A stretch of DNA of 47,463 bases from the NCBI GenBank assembly GCA_036002485.1, contig DASYTI010000024.1, positions 1-47,463 of the forward strand, read 5' to 3'. The translations under genes and the position numbers were made by a program. The notes beneath the pieces were generated by a model. It was not told where the DNA came from. It made no database searches and saw nothing but the letters and a program-made list of their open reading frames with translations. The first letter of the stretch is position 1. Each line of letters starts with the position of its first letter. This stretch comes from Candidatus Methylomirabilota bacterium. Its GTDB lineage: Bacteria > Methylomirabilota > Methylomirabilia > Rokubacteriales > CSP1-6. This document shows, in pieces, positions 1 through 9,538 of this stretch.

Positions 1-121
1 GCCCTGCTACGCAGGACGGCTCGCGCGGCGGAGGCGCCCTGCGCTTCGGGGCGCGCTACGGCTCGTCGGATTCGCTCCCGAGGGCATGCCGGTCACCGCA
101 CCCGCCCGTGTTCGTGGAAAT

Positions 122-1141
122 CTACGGAGACTCGGGGGCGAGCTTCACGACCATCTTGCCGAGGTTGTCGCCGGAAAAGAGGCCGAGGAAGGCCCGCGGC
201 GCGTTCTCGATGCCCTCGACCACCGTCTCCTCGCGCTTGAGGCGTCCGGACTCGAGCCATCCTCCCACCTCCGCGAGGAACTCCGGATAGAGATTCAGGT
301 GGTCGGAGATGATGAAGCCTTGCATCAGGACGCGATTGCCGATCATGGAGAAGAGATAGCGCGGCCCGGGATCGGGCGGATCGAGGTTGTACTGCGAGAT
401 CATGCCGCAGAGGGGAATGCGGGCATGGGGATTCACGAGCCGCAGCACGGCATCCAGGAGAGGACCGCCCACGTTCTCGAAATAGATGTCGATGCCGGTG
501 GGACAGGCCGGGCGGAGCGCCTCCAGGAGATCGCCCGCCTTCTTGTAGTTGATGGCGGCGTCCGCGCCCAGTTCCTTGGTCAGATAGGCGCACTTGGCGT
601 CCGTCCCTGCCGTCCCCACCACGCGGCAGCCGAAGATCTTGCCCATCTGGACCACGAGGGATCCCGTGGCTCCCGCCGCCCCCGACACCACGAGCGTCTC
701 GCCCGCCTTGGGCTTGCCGATCATCTTGAGCCCGTACCAGCCGGTGAAGCCCGGGATCCCGAGAACTCCGAGATATGCTGCGAGCGGCACCGATGGGTCG
801 ACGGGATTGAGTCCTTCGCCGCTCGACACGAAGTACTCGCGCCAGCCCAGCATGCTGCTGACCACGGCGCCTTCCTTGAGCGAGGGATGCCTGGACTGGA
901 CGATGCGGCCGATGGCGCGGCCCTCCATGGTCTTGCCCACCTCGAAGGAGGGAGCATAGGACTTCCGATCGCTCATGCGCCCACGCATGTACGGGTCGAC
1001 GGACATCCACAGATTGCGCACGAGCACCTGGCCGGGCGCCGGCTCGGGGACGGGCGTGCTCTCGATCTTGAAGTCGCTCGGCTTGGGGAGGCCCTGCGGA
1101 CGCGCCGCGAGCACGACGTGACGATTCGATCTGGTGGTCAT
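122..1141 (-). CDS. NADP-dependent oxidoreductase, CurA / prostaglandin-reductase-like MDR family
   Basis: A 339-residue zinc-independent medium-chain reductase expected to reduce the C=C bond of enones or enals with NADPH in the cytoplasm. The N-terminal part contains the family-typical segment NLWMSVDPYMRGRM (about residues 43-56), and the Rossmann glycine motif GAAGATGS lies at about 154-161, followed by the ELGADAAINYK segment. No catalytic-zinc cysteine/histidine set is seen, which fits the leukotriene B4 dehydrogenase/CurA branch. The start codon overlaps the stop of the upstream RNase D gene as ATGA, so the two are probably translationally coupled. The physiological substrate cannot be told from sequence. 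Confidence 0.92.
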   Translation of the reverse strand: MTTRSNRHVVLAARPQGLPKPSDFKIESTPVPEPAPGQVLVRNLWMSVDPYMRGRMSDRKSYAPSFEVGKTMEGRAIGRIVQSRHPSLKEGAVVSSMLGWREYFVSSGEGLNPVDPSVPLAAYLGVLGIPGFTGWYGLKMIGKPKAGETLVVSGAAGATGSLVVQMGKIFGCRVVGTAGTDAKCAYLTKELGADAAINYKKAGDLLEALRPACPTGIDIYFENVGGPLLDAVLRLVNPHARIPLCGMISQYNLDPPDPGPRYLFSMIGNRVLMQGFIISDHLNLYPEFLAEVGGWLESGRLKREETVVEGIENAPRAFLGLFSGDNLGKMVVKLAPESP

Positions 1142-2268
1142 CGCAGTCTCCTCAGGAGATCGGCGCCGAAAAGCTCGGCACGCCAGCGGCCAACGGCTTC
1201 CACGCGAGCGAGGGCCTCGATGTCCGTCGGCGGATCGGCCGACAGGCGATCGATCAACCGCTGCGGAAAGATGACGCCGGGATCGAGCCCGACCTGCTTG
1301 GAGGCCTCCACCCGCCAGAGGCGCAGGACCTCGCGCCGGCGCTGCACGGCGCCGGAAATGACGGGCCGGGGCCTGCTCTTTCGCACGGGCAGCTCCGATT
1401 CTGGCACGGCGAGCCCGCGTTCAACGGCGGCCAGGATGGCCTCCCCCGCCCGACGCACGACATTGCTCGTGCACCCGCGCACGGTCAGGATGGCCTCGCT
1501 GTCCCGCGGCCTGAGCGCGGCCAGCGCGACCAGCGACTCGTTGCCCAGGATCATGAAGGGCGGCCGGTCGAGCTTCACGGCCAGCGCCTCACGCGCCTGA
1601 TGGAGCTCGCGCAGCACGGCGAGCCCGCGCCCGTCGAGGTCCTTGGCGCCCTTGAGCCCCATGTAGGCATCGGGGTCGACGGGGCTCGAAGGGGCGGGCA
1701 TGGCCGCCACCGCCGCGCACTCCTCCTCGACCCAGCGGAGACGTCCCTTGGCACGCAGCTCATCGGCGAGGCGATCGCGCAGCGGGATCAGATGCAGTAC
1801 GTCGTTGAGGGCATACGTCTCCTGCGCCGGCGAGAGCGGCCGCCGCGACCAGTCGTCCTTCTGCCGCGAGGGGCCTGGATCCACCCCGAGGAAATCGCGC
1901 AGGAGCCCTTCCAGGGACAGCGACGTCACGCCGAGGAAGCGCGCGGCGATCGCGGTGTCGAAGATTCCCGCGGACGTGAAGCCATACAGGCGCTTGAGGT
2001 AACCCAGGTCATTGTCGGCGGCGTGAAGCACCTTGAGGATGCCGGGATCGGCGAAGAACGGGCCGAGCGGCGAGAGGGTGGACAGGGCGAGCGGATCGAT
2101 CAGGTGGCTCTGGCCGCGATCATCGGCCACCTGCACCAGGCAGAGCTTGGCCGGATAGTGGTGAAGGCCATCGGCTTCGGTGTCGCACGAGAGCGCCTTG
2201 GCTGAGCTCAACGAAGCCACGAGGGCGGCGAGCTCGTCGGGGGTCCGGATCCAGCGCGGCGGGGTCAT
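1138..2268 (-). CDS. rnd: Ribonuclease D
   Basis: A 376-residue DEDDy 3'-5' exoribonuclease, in known systems acting in tRNA 3'-end trimming. Visible exonuclease motifs are Exo I (SCDTEADG, about residues 28-35), Exo II ([10 protein letters not shown]) and Exo III (YALNDVLHL, with the Tyr and Asp of the DEDDy class). An HRDC-like helical region follows at roughly 215-290 (motif [14 protein letters not shown]). Length matches the family. The gene is first in a two-gene operon with the downstream reductase (4-bp ATGA overlap) and is divergent from the SDR gene across about 55 bp. Confidence 0.93.
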   Translation of the reverse strand: MTPPRWIRTPDELAALVASLSSAKALSCDTEADGLHHYPAKLCLVQVADDRGQSHLIDPLALSTLSPLGPFFADPGILKVLHAADNDLGYLKRLYGFTSAGIFDTAIAARFLGVTSLSLEGLLRDFLGVDPGPSRQKDDWSRRPLSPAQETYALNDVLHLIPLRDRLADELRAKGRLRWVEEECAAVAAMPAPSSPVDPDAYMGLKGAKDLDGRGLAVLRELHQAREALAVKLDRPPFMILGNESLVALAALRPRDSEAILTVRGCTSNVVRRAGEAILAAVERGLAVPESELPVRKSRPRPVISGAVQRRREVLRLWRVEASKQVGLDPGVIFPQRLIDRLSADPPTDIEALARVEAVGRWRAELFGADLLRRLR

Positions 2269-2323
2269 GGGTCTCGGCTATACTATCGCGCAGGCGAACC
2301 CCCTGCCGAGGAGGATTCCATCG

Positions 2324-3091
2324 ATGAAGATCGCGGGAAGCGTGGCGGTGATCACGGGTGGCGCCTCGGGACTGGGCCGCGCCACGGCTGAGCGAGTTCT
2401 CGGGAGCGGAGGCAAGGTCGCGCTCCTCGACTTGCCGAGGTCGCCGGGGGCGGAGGTCGCCAAGGGTTTGGGCGCGAGTGCGCTCTTCACGCCGTGCGAT
2501 GTCACCAGCGCGGACGAGGTGACGGCCGCGCTCGCCGAGACCGCGGCGAAATTCGGCGCCATCCACGTGCTCGTCAACTGCGCGGGCATCGGGACGGCGG
2601 AGAAAGCCTACGGCAAGCGCGGGCCGGCGGATCTGGCCGCCTTCACCCGCACCATCCAGGTCAACCTGATCGGTACCTTCAATTGCATCCGGCTCGCCGC
2701 CGCGCACATGGCGAAGAACCAGCCCAACGAGGAGGGCGAGCGCGGCGTCATGATCAACACCGCCTCGGTCGCCGCCTTCGACGGTCAGATCGGCCAGGCC
2801 GCCTACTCCGCCTCCAAGGGCGGCATCGTCGGCATGACGCTGCCCATCGCGCGGGACCTCGCCGAGCTGGGGATCCGCGTCGTCACCATCGCCCCCGGCC
2901 TCTTCGACACGCCGCTCCTGGCCGGCCTGCCCGAGCCCGCGCGCATCTCGCTGGGCAAGCAAGTGCCGTTTCCGCCGCGTCTGGGCCGGCCGGCCGAGTA
3001 CGGGGCGCTGGCCGCACACATCGTCGAGAACACCATGATCAACGGCGAGACCATCAGGCTCGACGGCGCCATCCGGATGCAGCCGCGCTGA
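2324..3091 (+). CDS. SDR-family dehydrogenase, 3-hydroxyacyl-CoA dehydrogenase type 2-like
   Basis: A 255-residue short-chain dehydrogenase. It shows the NAD-binding TGGASGLG motif (residues 11-18), the NCAG motif, the catalytic Ser in NTASVAAF and the YSASK catalytic Tyr/Lys pair. The overall sequence, especially the C-terminal [19 protein letters not shown] segment, resembles the HSD17B10/type 2 3-hydroxyacyl-CoA dehydrogenase group, so a role in fatty-acyl or branched-chain acyl-CoA oxidation is likely. I chose the ATG at 2324 over the in-frame start at 2180 because a strong GAGGAGGA ribosome binding site lies at 2308-2315, and the 2180 start would run into the divergent rnd gene. A TATACT -10-like hexamer lies at 2279-2284. 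Confidence 0.92.
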   Translation: MKIAGSVAVITGGASGLGRATAERVLGSGGKVALLDLPRSPGAEVAKGLGASALFTPCDVTSADEVTAALAETAAKFGAIHVLVNCAGIGTAEKAYGKRGPADLAAFTRTIQVNLIGTFNCIRLAAAHMAKNQPNEEGERGVMINTASVAAFDGQIGQAAYSASKGGIVGMTLPIARDLAELGIRVVTIAPGLFDTPLLAGLPEPARISLGKQVPFPPRLGRPAEYGALAAHIVENTMINGETIRLDGAIRMQPR

Positions 3092-3098
3092 TCAGGGG

Positions 3099-3602
3099 TT
3101 GCATCCCACGGATATCTACCGGATCACCATCGGAGATGGCCGGTCCACCGAAGAGCTCGTGGAGGCCGGTGGCTACGGGTATGCGCATTCGTGCGTCAAC
3201 TCGGAGAATTTTCCGTCGAGGCATCTGGGTGGACCACGACCGCGCGAGGTGGTTCTCCTCGAATTCGATCGCGACGTAACGTCCAGCGACGCCATGGCCG
3301 AGGCGGCCCGGCGGGGTCTCGAGCCACCCACCTACGAGGATGCGCTCTATTTCGGGATCGCCCATCCCGACGTCCAGGGTCAGAGGCCGGTGGTCTTCCT
3401 TCACGATCCCTGGCTGGGCTTCTTCGGTCGGCGCGACGTCCTCTGCCTCTGGGGCAATGCCGGCCGGCGCGAGCTCGGCCTCGAAGGGTTCGACGACTCC
3501 TGGGGCCGGAACTACCGCTTCGCGTTCATTGCCGCGCCCCCTCACCCTCCCCTCTCCCCCGATGGGGGAGAGGGATCCGGAGGAGACAGCGGGGCCAACT
3601 AG
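3099..3602 (+). CDS. Conserved hypothetical protein with repeat-derived C-terminus
   Basis: 167 residues from a TTG start 7 bp after the SDR stop, so probably the second gene of that operon. I recognise it as belonging to a widespread uncharacterised small-protein family (N-terminal IYRITIGDG..STEELV, then EVVLLEFDRDVTSSD, ALYFGIAHPDVQ and a GLEGFDDSW...RFAF ending) but know of no function. No signal peptide or membrane segment is seen. The last ~25 residues (PHPPLSPDGGEGSGG...) are encoded by a palindromic dispersed repeat, so the native C-terminus has probably been replaced. Its stop overlaps the stop of the convergent PPOX gene within CTAG. Confidence 0.75.
   Translation: MHPTDIYRITIGDGRSTEELVEAGGYGYAHSCVNSENFPSRHLGGPRPREVVLLEFDRDVTSSDAMAEAARRGLEPPTYEDALYFGIAHPDVQGQRPVVFLHDPWLGFFGRRDVLCLWGNAGRRELGLEGFDDSWGRNYRFAFIAAPPHPPLSPDGGEGSGGDSGAN
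3533..3576. repeat. Dispersed palindromic repeat, copy 1 (CCCTCACCC...CTCTCCCC type)
   Basis: Contains a perfect hairpin with 11-bp arms (CCCTCTCCCCC at 3550-3560, GGGGGAGAGGG at 3564-3574, 3-nt loop) preceded by CGCGCCCCCTCACCCT. The same layout recurs at 26705-26748. It lies at the 3' end of a gene and is translated in frame as its C-terminus. REP-like or terminator-like; no T-run follows. Confidence 0.75.
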
Positions 3603-4231
3603 TAAAGCGTGTCGCGGACGCGCTTCGCCAGATCGCTGGCGTACTGATCAACCGAGGTCGCGCCGAGACGAGCGTTGGGCACCTGGTCCCAGAGCATCTG
3701 GGCGAAGGAGGGAAGCTTCTGAGGATCGGCCCAGGTCGACGTGTCCCACAGGCTCGAACGGAGGAAGGCCTTCGGACAGTGCAGGAAGGCCTCCTCGACC
3801 TCCACGCCGATCCCCACCTTGGGCAGCTTGCCGCGCATGGCGGCCCGCGAAAGGATCTCCTCGTCGCGGACGATCGACGCGCGGCCATTCACGCGAAGCG
3901 TGTCACCGCGGCCGGGCACGAGGAAGATCAATCCCACGTGCGGGTTTTCCAGGATATTGGTCAAGCCGTCGATGCGATTGTTGCCGGGACGGTCGGGCAC
4001 GACGAGGTGAGTCTCATCCAGCACCAGCACGAAACCGGGCCCATCGCCCTTGGGCGACACGTCGCACTGCCCGGCCGAGTTCGAGGTGGCCAGGAGCAGG
4101 AAGGGCGAGGCGGCGATGAAGGCGCGCGAGTGCTCGTCGAGCGCGGCCTTGCACTTGAGGACGGCACGCTCGTTCGCCTCTCCGAAGAGAGCGCGCAACT
4201 CCTGCTTTGAACTCACCACGTCCTTGAACAT
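3599..4231 (-). CDS. PPOX-class FMN-dependent flavoprotein (pyridoxamine 5'-phosphate oxidase family)
   Basis: 210-residue split-barrel flavoprotein. The segments FLLLATSNSAGQCDVSPKGDGPGFV, DRPGNNRIDGLTNILENPHVGLIFLVPG and TLRVNGRASIVRD are typical of the MSMEG_1061-type PPOX group, which binds FMN or F420-like cofactors. The C-terminal FLHCPKAFLRSSLWD motif also fits. A general redox function is likely; the substrate is unknown. It is monocistronic and convergent with the upstream-lying hypothetical gene. Confidence 0.88.
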   Translation of the reverse strand: MFKDVVSSKQELRALFGEANERAVLKCKAALDEHSRAFIAASPFLLLATSNSAGQCDVSPKGDGPGFVLVLDETHLVVPDRPGNNRIDGLTNILENPHVGLIFLVPGRGDTLRVNGRASIVRDEEILSRAAMRGKLPKVGIGVEVEEAFLHCPKAFLRSSLWDTSTWADPQKLPSFAQMLWDQVPNARLGATSVDQYASDLAKRVRDTLY

Positions 4232-4320
4232 GGCCCCACCTCCTGCAGGGAGGATAGCACGCGCGAGAGGGCGGCGGCCACCCCCCCGCTCGAGGGGACA
4301 CTTTACGCGTTCTCATTTTC

Positions 4321-4350
4321 TTGGTGGGCGGCGAGGGCAGGCGCTATCCT
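4321..4350 (+). promoter_or_regulatory. Possible sigma70-type promoter for the Cache-HAMP gene
   Basis: TTGGTG at 4321-4326 and TATCCT at 4345-4350 with an 18-bp spacer, ending 29 bp before the ATG at 4380. The match is partial, so this is tentative. Confidence 0.35.
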
Positions 4351-4379
4351 GATCGAGTCCCGATCATCGAGGGGGATTC

Positions 4380-5441
4380 ATGAGACTACGCCTGAGTTTC
4401 GGCATCTTCCCCAAGCTCCTCCTGACCATGCTCGTGGTGACGCTCACCCCGCTGGGCGCCATCTGGTACCTCGACTACCGCACGGAATCGGAGAACCTCT
4501 CGCGGCAGATCGAGCAGCGTCTGGGCGGCCAGGCCGACACCATCGTCGGCTATGTCGATGCCTGGGTCGAGATGCACCTGCGCATGCTGCGACAAAACGC
4601 CGCGCTCGAGGACATGTCCTCCATGGACGGCAAGCGCCAGAAGCCCCTCCTGCGCGCCATCACCGCCGAGTACAAGTGGATCTACCTCGGCTTCACCATC
4701 GCCCCCGACGGCAACAACGTCGGGCGCAATGACGAGGAGCCGCTGCGCTTCTATGGCGACCGGGGCTACTTCAAGCAGGCCATCGACGGGCGGCAGATGG
4801 GCCAGGAGGTCGTCATCAGCCGCACCACGGGGCAGGCCGCCGTCATCTTCTCCGTGCCGGTGTGGAGGGTGGAGCAGGTCGTGGGGGTGCTGGCCGTGGG
4901 GACGAGCATCGCGGATGTCACGAGCACCATCACCAATGTGAAGATCGGCCAGACGGGCTTCGTCTTTCTCGTGGACGATTCGGGCAAGGTCATCGCGCAC
5001 CCCACGGTGCGCGACAGCCTGAAGAGCCATCCGGCCATCGTGGCCTTGGGGGGCGAGCCCCGGAAGCAGATCGTGTTCACCGATCCCGTCAGGGGCAAGC
5101 AGGCCATCGCCCTGGCGGAAAAGACCAAACACGGTTGGACCTTGGTGGCCCAGCAGGACTTCGACGAAGCCTACCGGCCCCTGCGGCAGGCCAATCGCAA
5201 TGCCCTCATCCTCCTCGGCATCACCGTCGTCTTCGTGCTCCTCGTCTCCTACGCGCTGGCCGTCGCCTTCACGCGCCCCATCCGGCGGCTGACCCAGATC
5301 GCCGACGGGATCAGTCGTGGCAACCTGGGCGCGAGTATCGCTGAGGTCCAGCGCTCGGACGAGATCGGCAGCCTTGCGCGGGCCATCGAGCGGCTCCGCG
5401 CGAGCGTCAAGCTGGCCGTCGAGCGGCTCGGCACGCGGTAA
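4380..5441 (+). CDS. Cache-domain and HAMP membrane sensor without an output domain
   Basis: 353 residues. An N-terminal membrane helix (about 11-30, KLLLTMLVVTLTPLGAIWYL) leads into an extracytoplasmic double-Cache sensor region (about 31-270; characteristic segments YGDRGYFKQAI, GQEVVISRTTGQ, TGFVFLVDDSGKVIAHP). A second helix (about 277-298) is followed by a HAMP domain (TRPIRRLTQIADGISRGNLG ...). The protein then stops: there is no methyl-accepting, kinase or cyclase domain. It lies 16 bp upstream of a DUF4388-like gene, with which it probably forms a two-gene unit, so signalling may pass to a separate partner. Confidence 0.87.
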   Translation: MRLRLSFGIFPKLLLTMLVVTLTPLGAIWYLDYRTESENLSRQIEQRLGGQADTIVGYVDAWVEMHLRMLRQNAALEDMSSMDGKRQKPLLRAITAEYKWIYLGFTIAPDGNNVGRNDEEPLRFYGDRGYFKQAIDGRQMGQEVVISRTTGQAAVIFSVPVWRVEQVVGVLAVGTSIADVTSTITNVKIGQTGFVFLVDDSGKVIAHPTVRDSLKSHPAIVALGGEPRKQIVFTDPVRGKQAIALAEKTKHGWTLVAQQDFDEAYRPLRQANRNALILLGITVVFVLLVSYALAVAFTRPIRRLTQIADGISRGNLGASIAEVQRSDEIGSLARAIERLRASVKLAVERLGTR

Positions 5442-5457
5442 ACGGTAGGGGTGCTCC

Positions 5458-6072
5458 ATGAGTCCAGAGCCCGCGCCCGTTCCCTACCGTCAGATCGTCG
5501 CTGAGCTGGCCGCCCTCTGCGGCGCGGGGCGGACGGGCACGCTGTTCATGGCCACCACGGACAATCAGTCGGCGCGGATCGGGCTCACGCAGGGCGAGAT
5601 CACCTCACTCGTGTTCCGCAACCAGCGCGGGCTCGAGGCCCTCGATCATCTGCGCAAGATCGTGGCGGCCCGCATCAACTTCACCGATGCCGTGATGGAC
5701 CGTGGCGTCCGGGGCGACCTGCCCGCCACCTCCGACCTTCTGAGCATCCTGGGCGCTGAGGAGCCGCCCGCGGTGGCGCCGACCCGTCCCGCGCCCCTTG
5801 CCGCGCCACCCACCGCCCCCGCTCAGCCCCCTTCCCCTTCCGCGGCGGATGCGCAGCTCGCAAGGGTACAGGCCGTGATCGAGATGGAGCTGACGGAGTA
5901 TCTCGGGCCGATGGCCGTGGTGATCTGCCGCGAGCATGTCGCCCGCGCGGCCGCGACGGGCCCGCCGCACGACGTGCGTCAGATCGTCGAGGCGGTGGCC
6001 CGCGAGATCGGCGATCGCCCCAAGGAAGAGCGCTTCCGCCAGCTGGTCCTCGCCAGGCTGCGCGAGCGCTAA
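5458..6072 (+). CDS. DUF4388-like protein, putative partner of the Cache-HAMP sensor
   Basis: 204 residues, soluble. Residues 8-80 (GRTGTLFMATTDNQSARIGLTQGEITSLVF...GLEALDHLRKI) resemble the DUF4388/PATAN-like fold, in which a 'low-cost' ligand or partner-binding domain is found in many signalling proteins. A Pro/Ala linker (about 95-125) joins it to a helical C-terminal domain (about 130-204: LARVQAVIEMELTEYLGPMAVV...). The latter resembles C-terminal domains seen in similar bacterial signalling proteins. Gene order suggests it senses or relays the state of the adjacent receptor; this is inference. Confidence 0.7.
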   Translation: MSPEPAPVPYRQIVAELAALCGAGRTGTLFMATTDNQSARIGLTQGEITSLVFRNQRGLEALDHLRKIVAARINFTDAVMDRGVRGDLPATSDLLSILGAEEPPAVAPTRPAPLAAPPTAPAQPPSPSAADAQLARVQAVIEMELTEYLGPMAVVICREHVARAAATGPPHDVRQIVEAVAREIGDRPKEERFRQLVLARLRER

Positions 6073-6250
6073 GCAGGCGGCTGAAAAAGGCCCATCTGCT
6101 TCGTTGGCGCCCTCGACCGCAGGCTCAACGTACAGAGAGTACGCCTCGCCTGCGGATCAACTCAGCTCTCGTCTCGCGACGGCCAGGGGCCGCCGCTCAA
6201 CTCGAACGGCGGGTCGCCGCCTCGCATCTGGACCTTTTTGAGCCGCCTGC
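6073..6250. mobile_element. MITE-like palindromic element A
   Basis: A 178-bp non-coding element with 18-bp terminal inverted repeats (6073-6090 and 6233-6250, one mismatch, beginning GCAGGCGGCT). The inverted similarity continues past the repeats with ATCTGC/GCATCT. Inside are a hairpin module at about 6118-6155 (CGCAGG...CCTGCG around CTCAACGTACA) and ATCAACTCAGCTCTC at 6156-6170. Both inner modules recur in element B at 15572-15743. It begins directly after the TAA of the preceding gene and fills the gap between two convergent genes. No ORF is carried, so any mobility would need a transposase supplied in trans. Confidence 0.7.
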
Positions 6251-6268
6251 CAGGTTTATCGTCACTCG

Positions 6269-7948
<1,680 letters not shown>

Positions 7949-7984
7949 GGGGTCTGGATTATACCGGGCGGTCGCGGGATTTCA

Positions 7985-8013
7985 TTGACAAACTACCCCG
8001 CCCTCCCTATAAA
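7985..8013 (+). promoter_or_regulatory. Strong sigma70 promoter of the liv operon
   Basis: A perfect -35 TTGACA (7985-7990), a 17-bp spacer and a -10 TATAAA (8008-8013). Predicted transcription would start near 8020, leaving only about 15 nt before the livG ATG at 8036, with no evident Shine-Dalgarno sequence. It is the best consensus promoter in the window. Confidence 0.85.
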
Positions 8014-8035
8014 CGAGCCCACCATCAGACTGGCA

Positions 8036-8812
8036 ATGACGCCCGCGTCCACCTCGTCCATCCTCGCCGTCCAGGACCTTACGATGCGCTTCGGCGGAAT
8101 CGTGGCGCTCGACGGCGTCTCCTTCGCCATGGATTCGGGCCAGATCGTGGGCTTGATCGGGCCCAACGGGGCCGGCAAGACCACGCTCTTCAACTGCCTG
8201 GGGAGGCTGTACACGCCTCAGCACGGCGATATTCTCTTCGAGGGCCGCTCGATCACGGCCGCCACCCCGCACGGGATCGCCGAGCTCGGCATCGGCCGGA
8301 CCTTCCAGAACCTCGCGCTCTTCACGACCATGAGCGTGCTCGACAATGTGCTGGTGGGCGTCCACAGCCGCACGCGGAGCGATTTCGCGAGCAATGCTCT
8401 CAAGCTGCCGTGGGTGGGGCGGGAGGAGCGCGAGGCGCGGGAGATCGCCCGCGAGGTGATCGCCTTTCTCGACCTCGACGACGTGGCGGGGCACCCGGCG
8501 GCGGGGCTGTCCTTCGGCACCCTCAAGCGGGTGGAGCTCGCGCGCGCGCTGGCCGGCCGCCCCAAGCTTCTCCTCCTCGACGAGCCGGCGGGCGGGCTCA
8601 ACCACGAGGAGGTGGCGACGCTCGCGGAGCTCCTGCGGACGATCCGCGATGCCCGCGGCATTACCGTCCTGCTCGTCGAGCACCACATGAGCCTGGTCAT
8701 GCAGGTGTCGGACAATGTCGTCGTGCTCGACTTCGGCCGCAAGATTGCCGAGGGGCCGCCCACGCAAATCCAGCGTAACCCCGACGTGATCAAGGCGTAC
8801 CTCGGAGAGTGA
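8036..8812 (+). CDS. livG: Branched-chain amino acid-type ABC transporter ATP-binding protein LivG
   Basis: 258 residues. ABC ATPase with Walker A GPNGAGKTT (42-50), GRTFQNLALF Q-loop region, Walker B LLLLDEPAGGL and H-loop in VEHHM. The signature is LSFGTLKR, a LivG-style variant of LSGGQ. The ATG at 8036 is chosen because the promoter lies just upstream and the long upstream extension of this frame is antisense to ettA. It is first in an operon livG-livF-livH-livM-livK; together they import branched-chain amino acids or related small organic acids/amides. The true substrate of such paralogues is often not an amino acid. Confidence 0.92.
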   Translation: MTPASTSSILAVQDLTMRFGGIVALDGVSFAMDSGQIVGLIGPNGAGKTTLFNCLGRLYTPQHGDILFEGRSITAATPHGIAELGIGRTFQNLALFTTMSVLDNVLVGVHSRTRSDFASNALKLPWVGREEREAREIAREVIAFLDLDDVAGHPAAGLSFGTLKRVELARALAGRPKLLLLDEPAGGLNHEEVATLAELLRTIRDARGITVLLVEHHMSLVMQVSDNVVVLDFGRKIAEGPPTQIQRNPDVIKAYLGE

Positions 8813-8818
8813 AGCCCC

Positions 8819-9532
8819 ATGCCCACGCTGCTCGAAGCTGAGAACCTGGAGGCCTCCTACGGCTGGACCAAGGTCCTCCACGGGCTCCGCTTCACGGTGG
8901 AGTCCGGCGGTATCACGACCATACTAGGCGCCAACGGCGCGGGGAAAACGACCACGCTGCGCGCGGTGTGCGGCATGGTCAAGACGGCCGGGAGCGTGCG
9001 CTTCGAAGGCAAACGCATAGACGGCAAGGCGACCGAGGAGATCGTCCGGCTCGGGATCGCGCACACTCCCGAAGGGCGCGGCACTTTCATGAACCTCACC
9101 GTGCAGGAGAACCTGCGGCTGGGCGCCTATGTCCGGAAGGACCGAGCCGGCCTCGCCGCCGACTTCGACCGCGTCTATCAGTACTTCCCCGTCCTCGCCC
9201 AGCGCCAGGGCCAGCAGGCGGGCACGCTCTCGGGCGGCGAACAACAGATGCTCGCGGTGGCGCGCGGTCTCATGTCGCGCCCGCGCCTCTTGCTCCTGGA
9301 CGAGCCGTCGCTCGGGCTCGCGCCGCTCGTGGTGAGAGAGATCTTCCGCATCGTGCGGACCATCAATCGGGAGGAAGGCGTGAGCGTGCTGCTCGTCGAG
9401 CAGAACGCCGCCCTCGCTCTCGATCTGGCGGACCACGCCTATCTCCTCGAGACCGGCCGCGTCGTCATGTCTGGTCCGTCGGCAGACCTGCGCCGGAACG
9501 AGTCCGTGCGCCGCTCCTATCTCGGCTACTGA
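8819..9532 (+). CDS. livF: Branched-chain amino acid-type ABC transporter ATP-binding protein LivF
   Basis: 237 residues, six bases after livG. Walker [10 protein letters not shown] (37-45), LivF-typical HTPEGRGTFMNLTVQENL segment, canonical LSGGEQQM signature, Walker B LLLLDEPSLGLAPL and H-loop in LLVEQNA. Forms the ATPase heterodimer with LivG on the inner face of the membrane. The neighbouring permeases and binding protein confirm the complex. Confidence 0.94.
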   Translation: MPTLLEAENLEASYGWTKVLHGLRFTVESGGITTILGANGAGKTTTLRAVCGMVKTAGSVRFEGKRIDGKATEEIVRLGIAHTPEGRGTFMNLTVQENLRLGAYVRKDRAGLAADFDRVYQYFPVLAQRQGQQAGTLSGGEQQMLAVARGLMSRPRLLLLDEPSLGLAPLVVREIFRIVRTINREEGVSVLLVEQNAALALDLADHAYLLETGRVVMSGPSADLRRNESVRRSYLGY

Positions 9533-9538
9533 CCGTCC

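Noticed and set aside
86-1600. Long plus-strand reading frame opposite the reductase and rnd genes
   Set aside because: Translation is Arg/His/Gly-rich without domain motifs; the minus strand encodes two recognisable enzymes.
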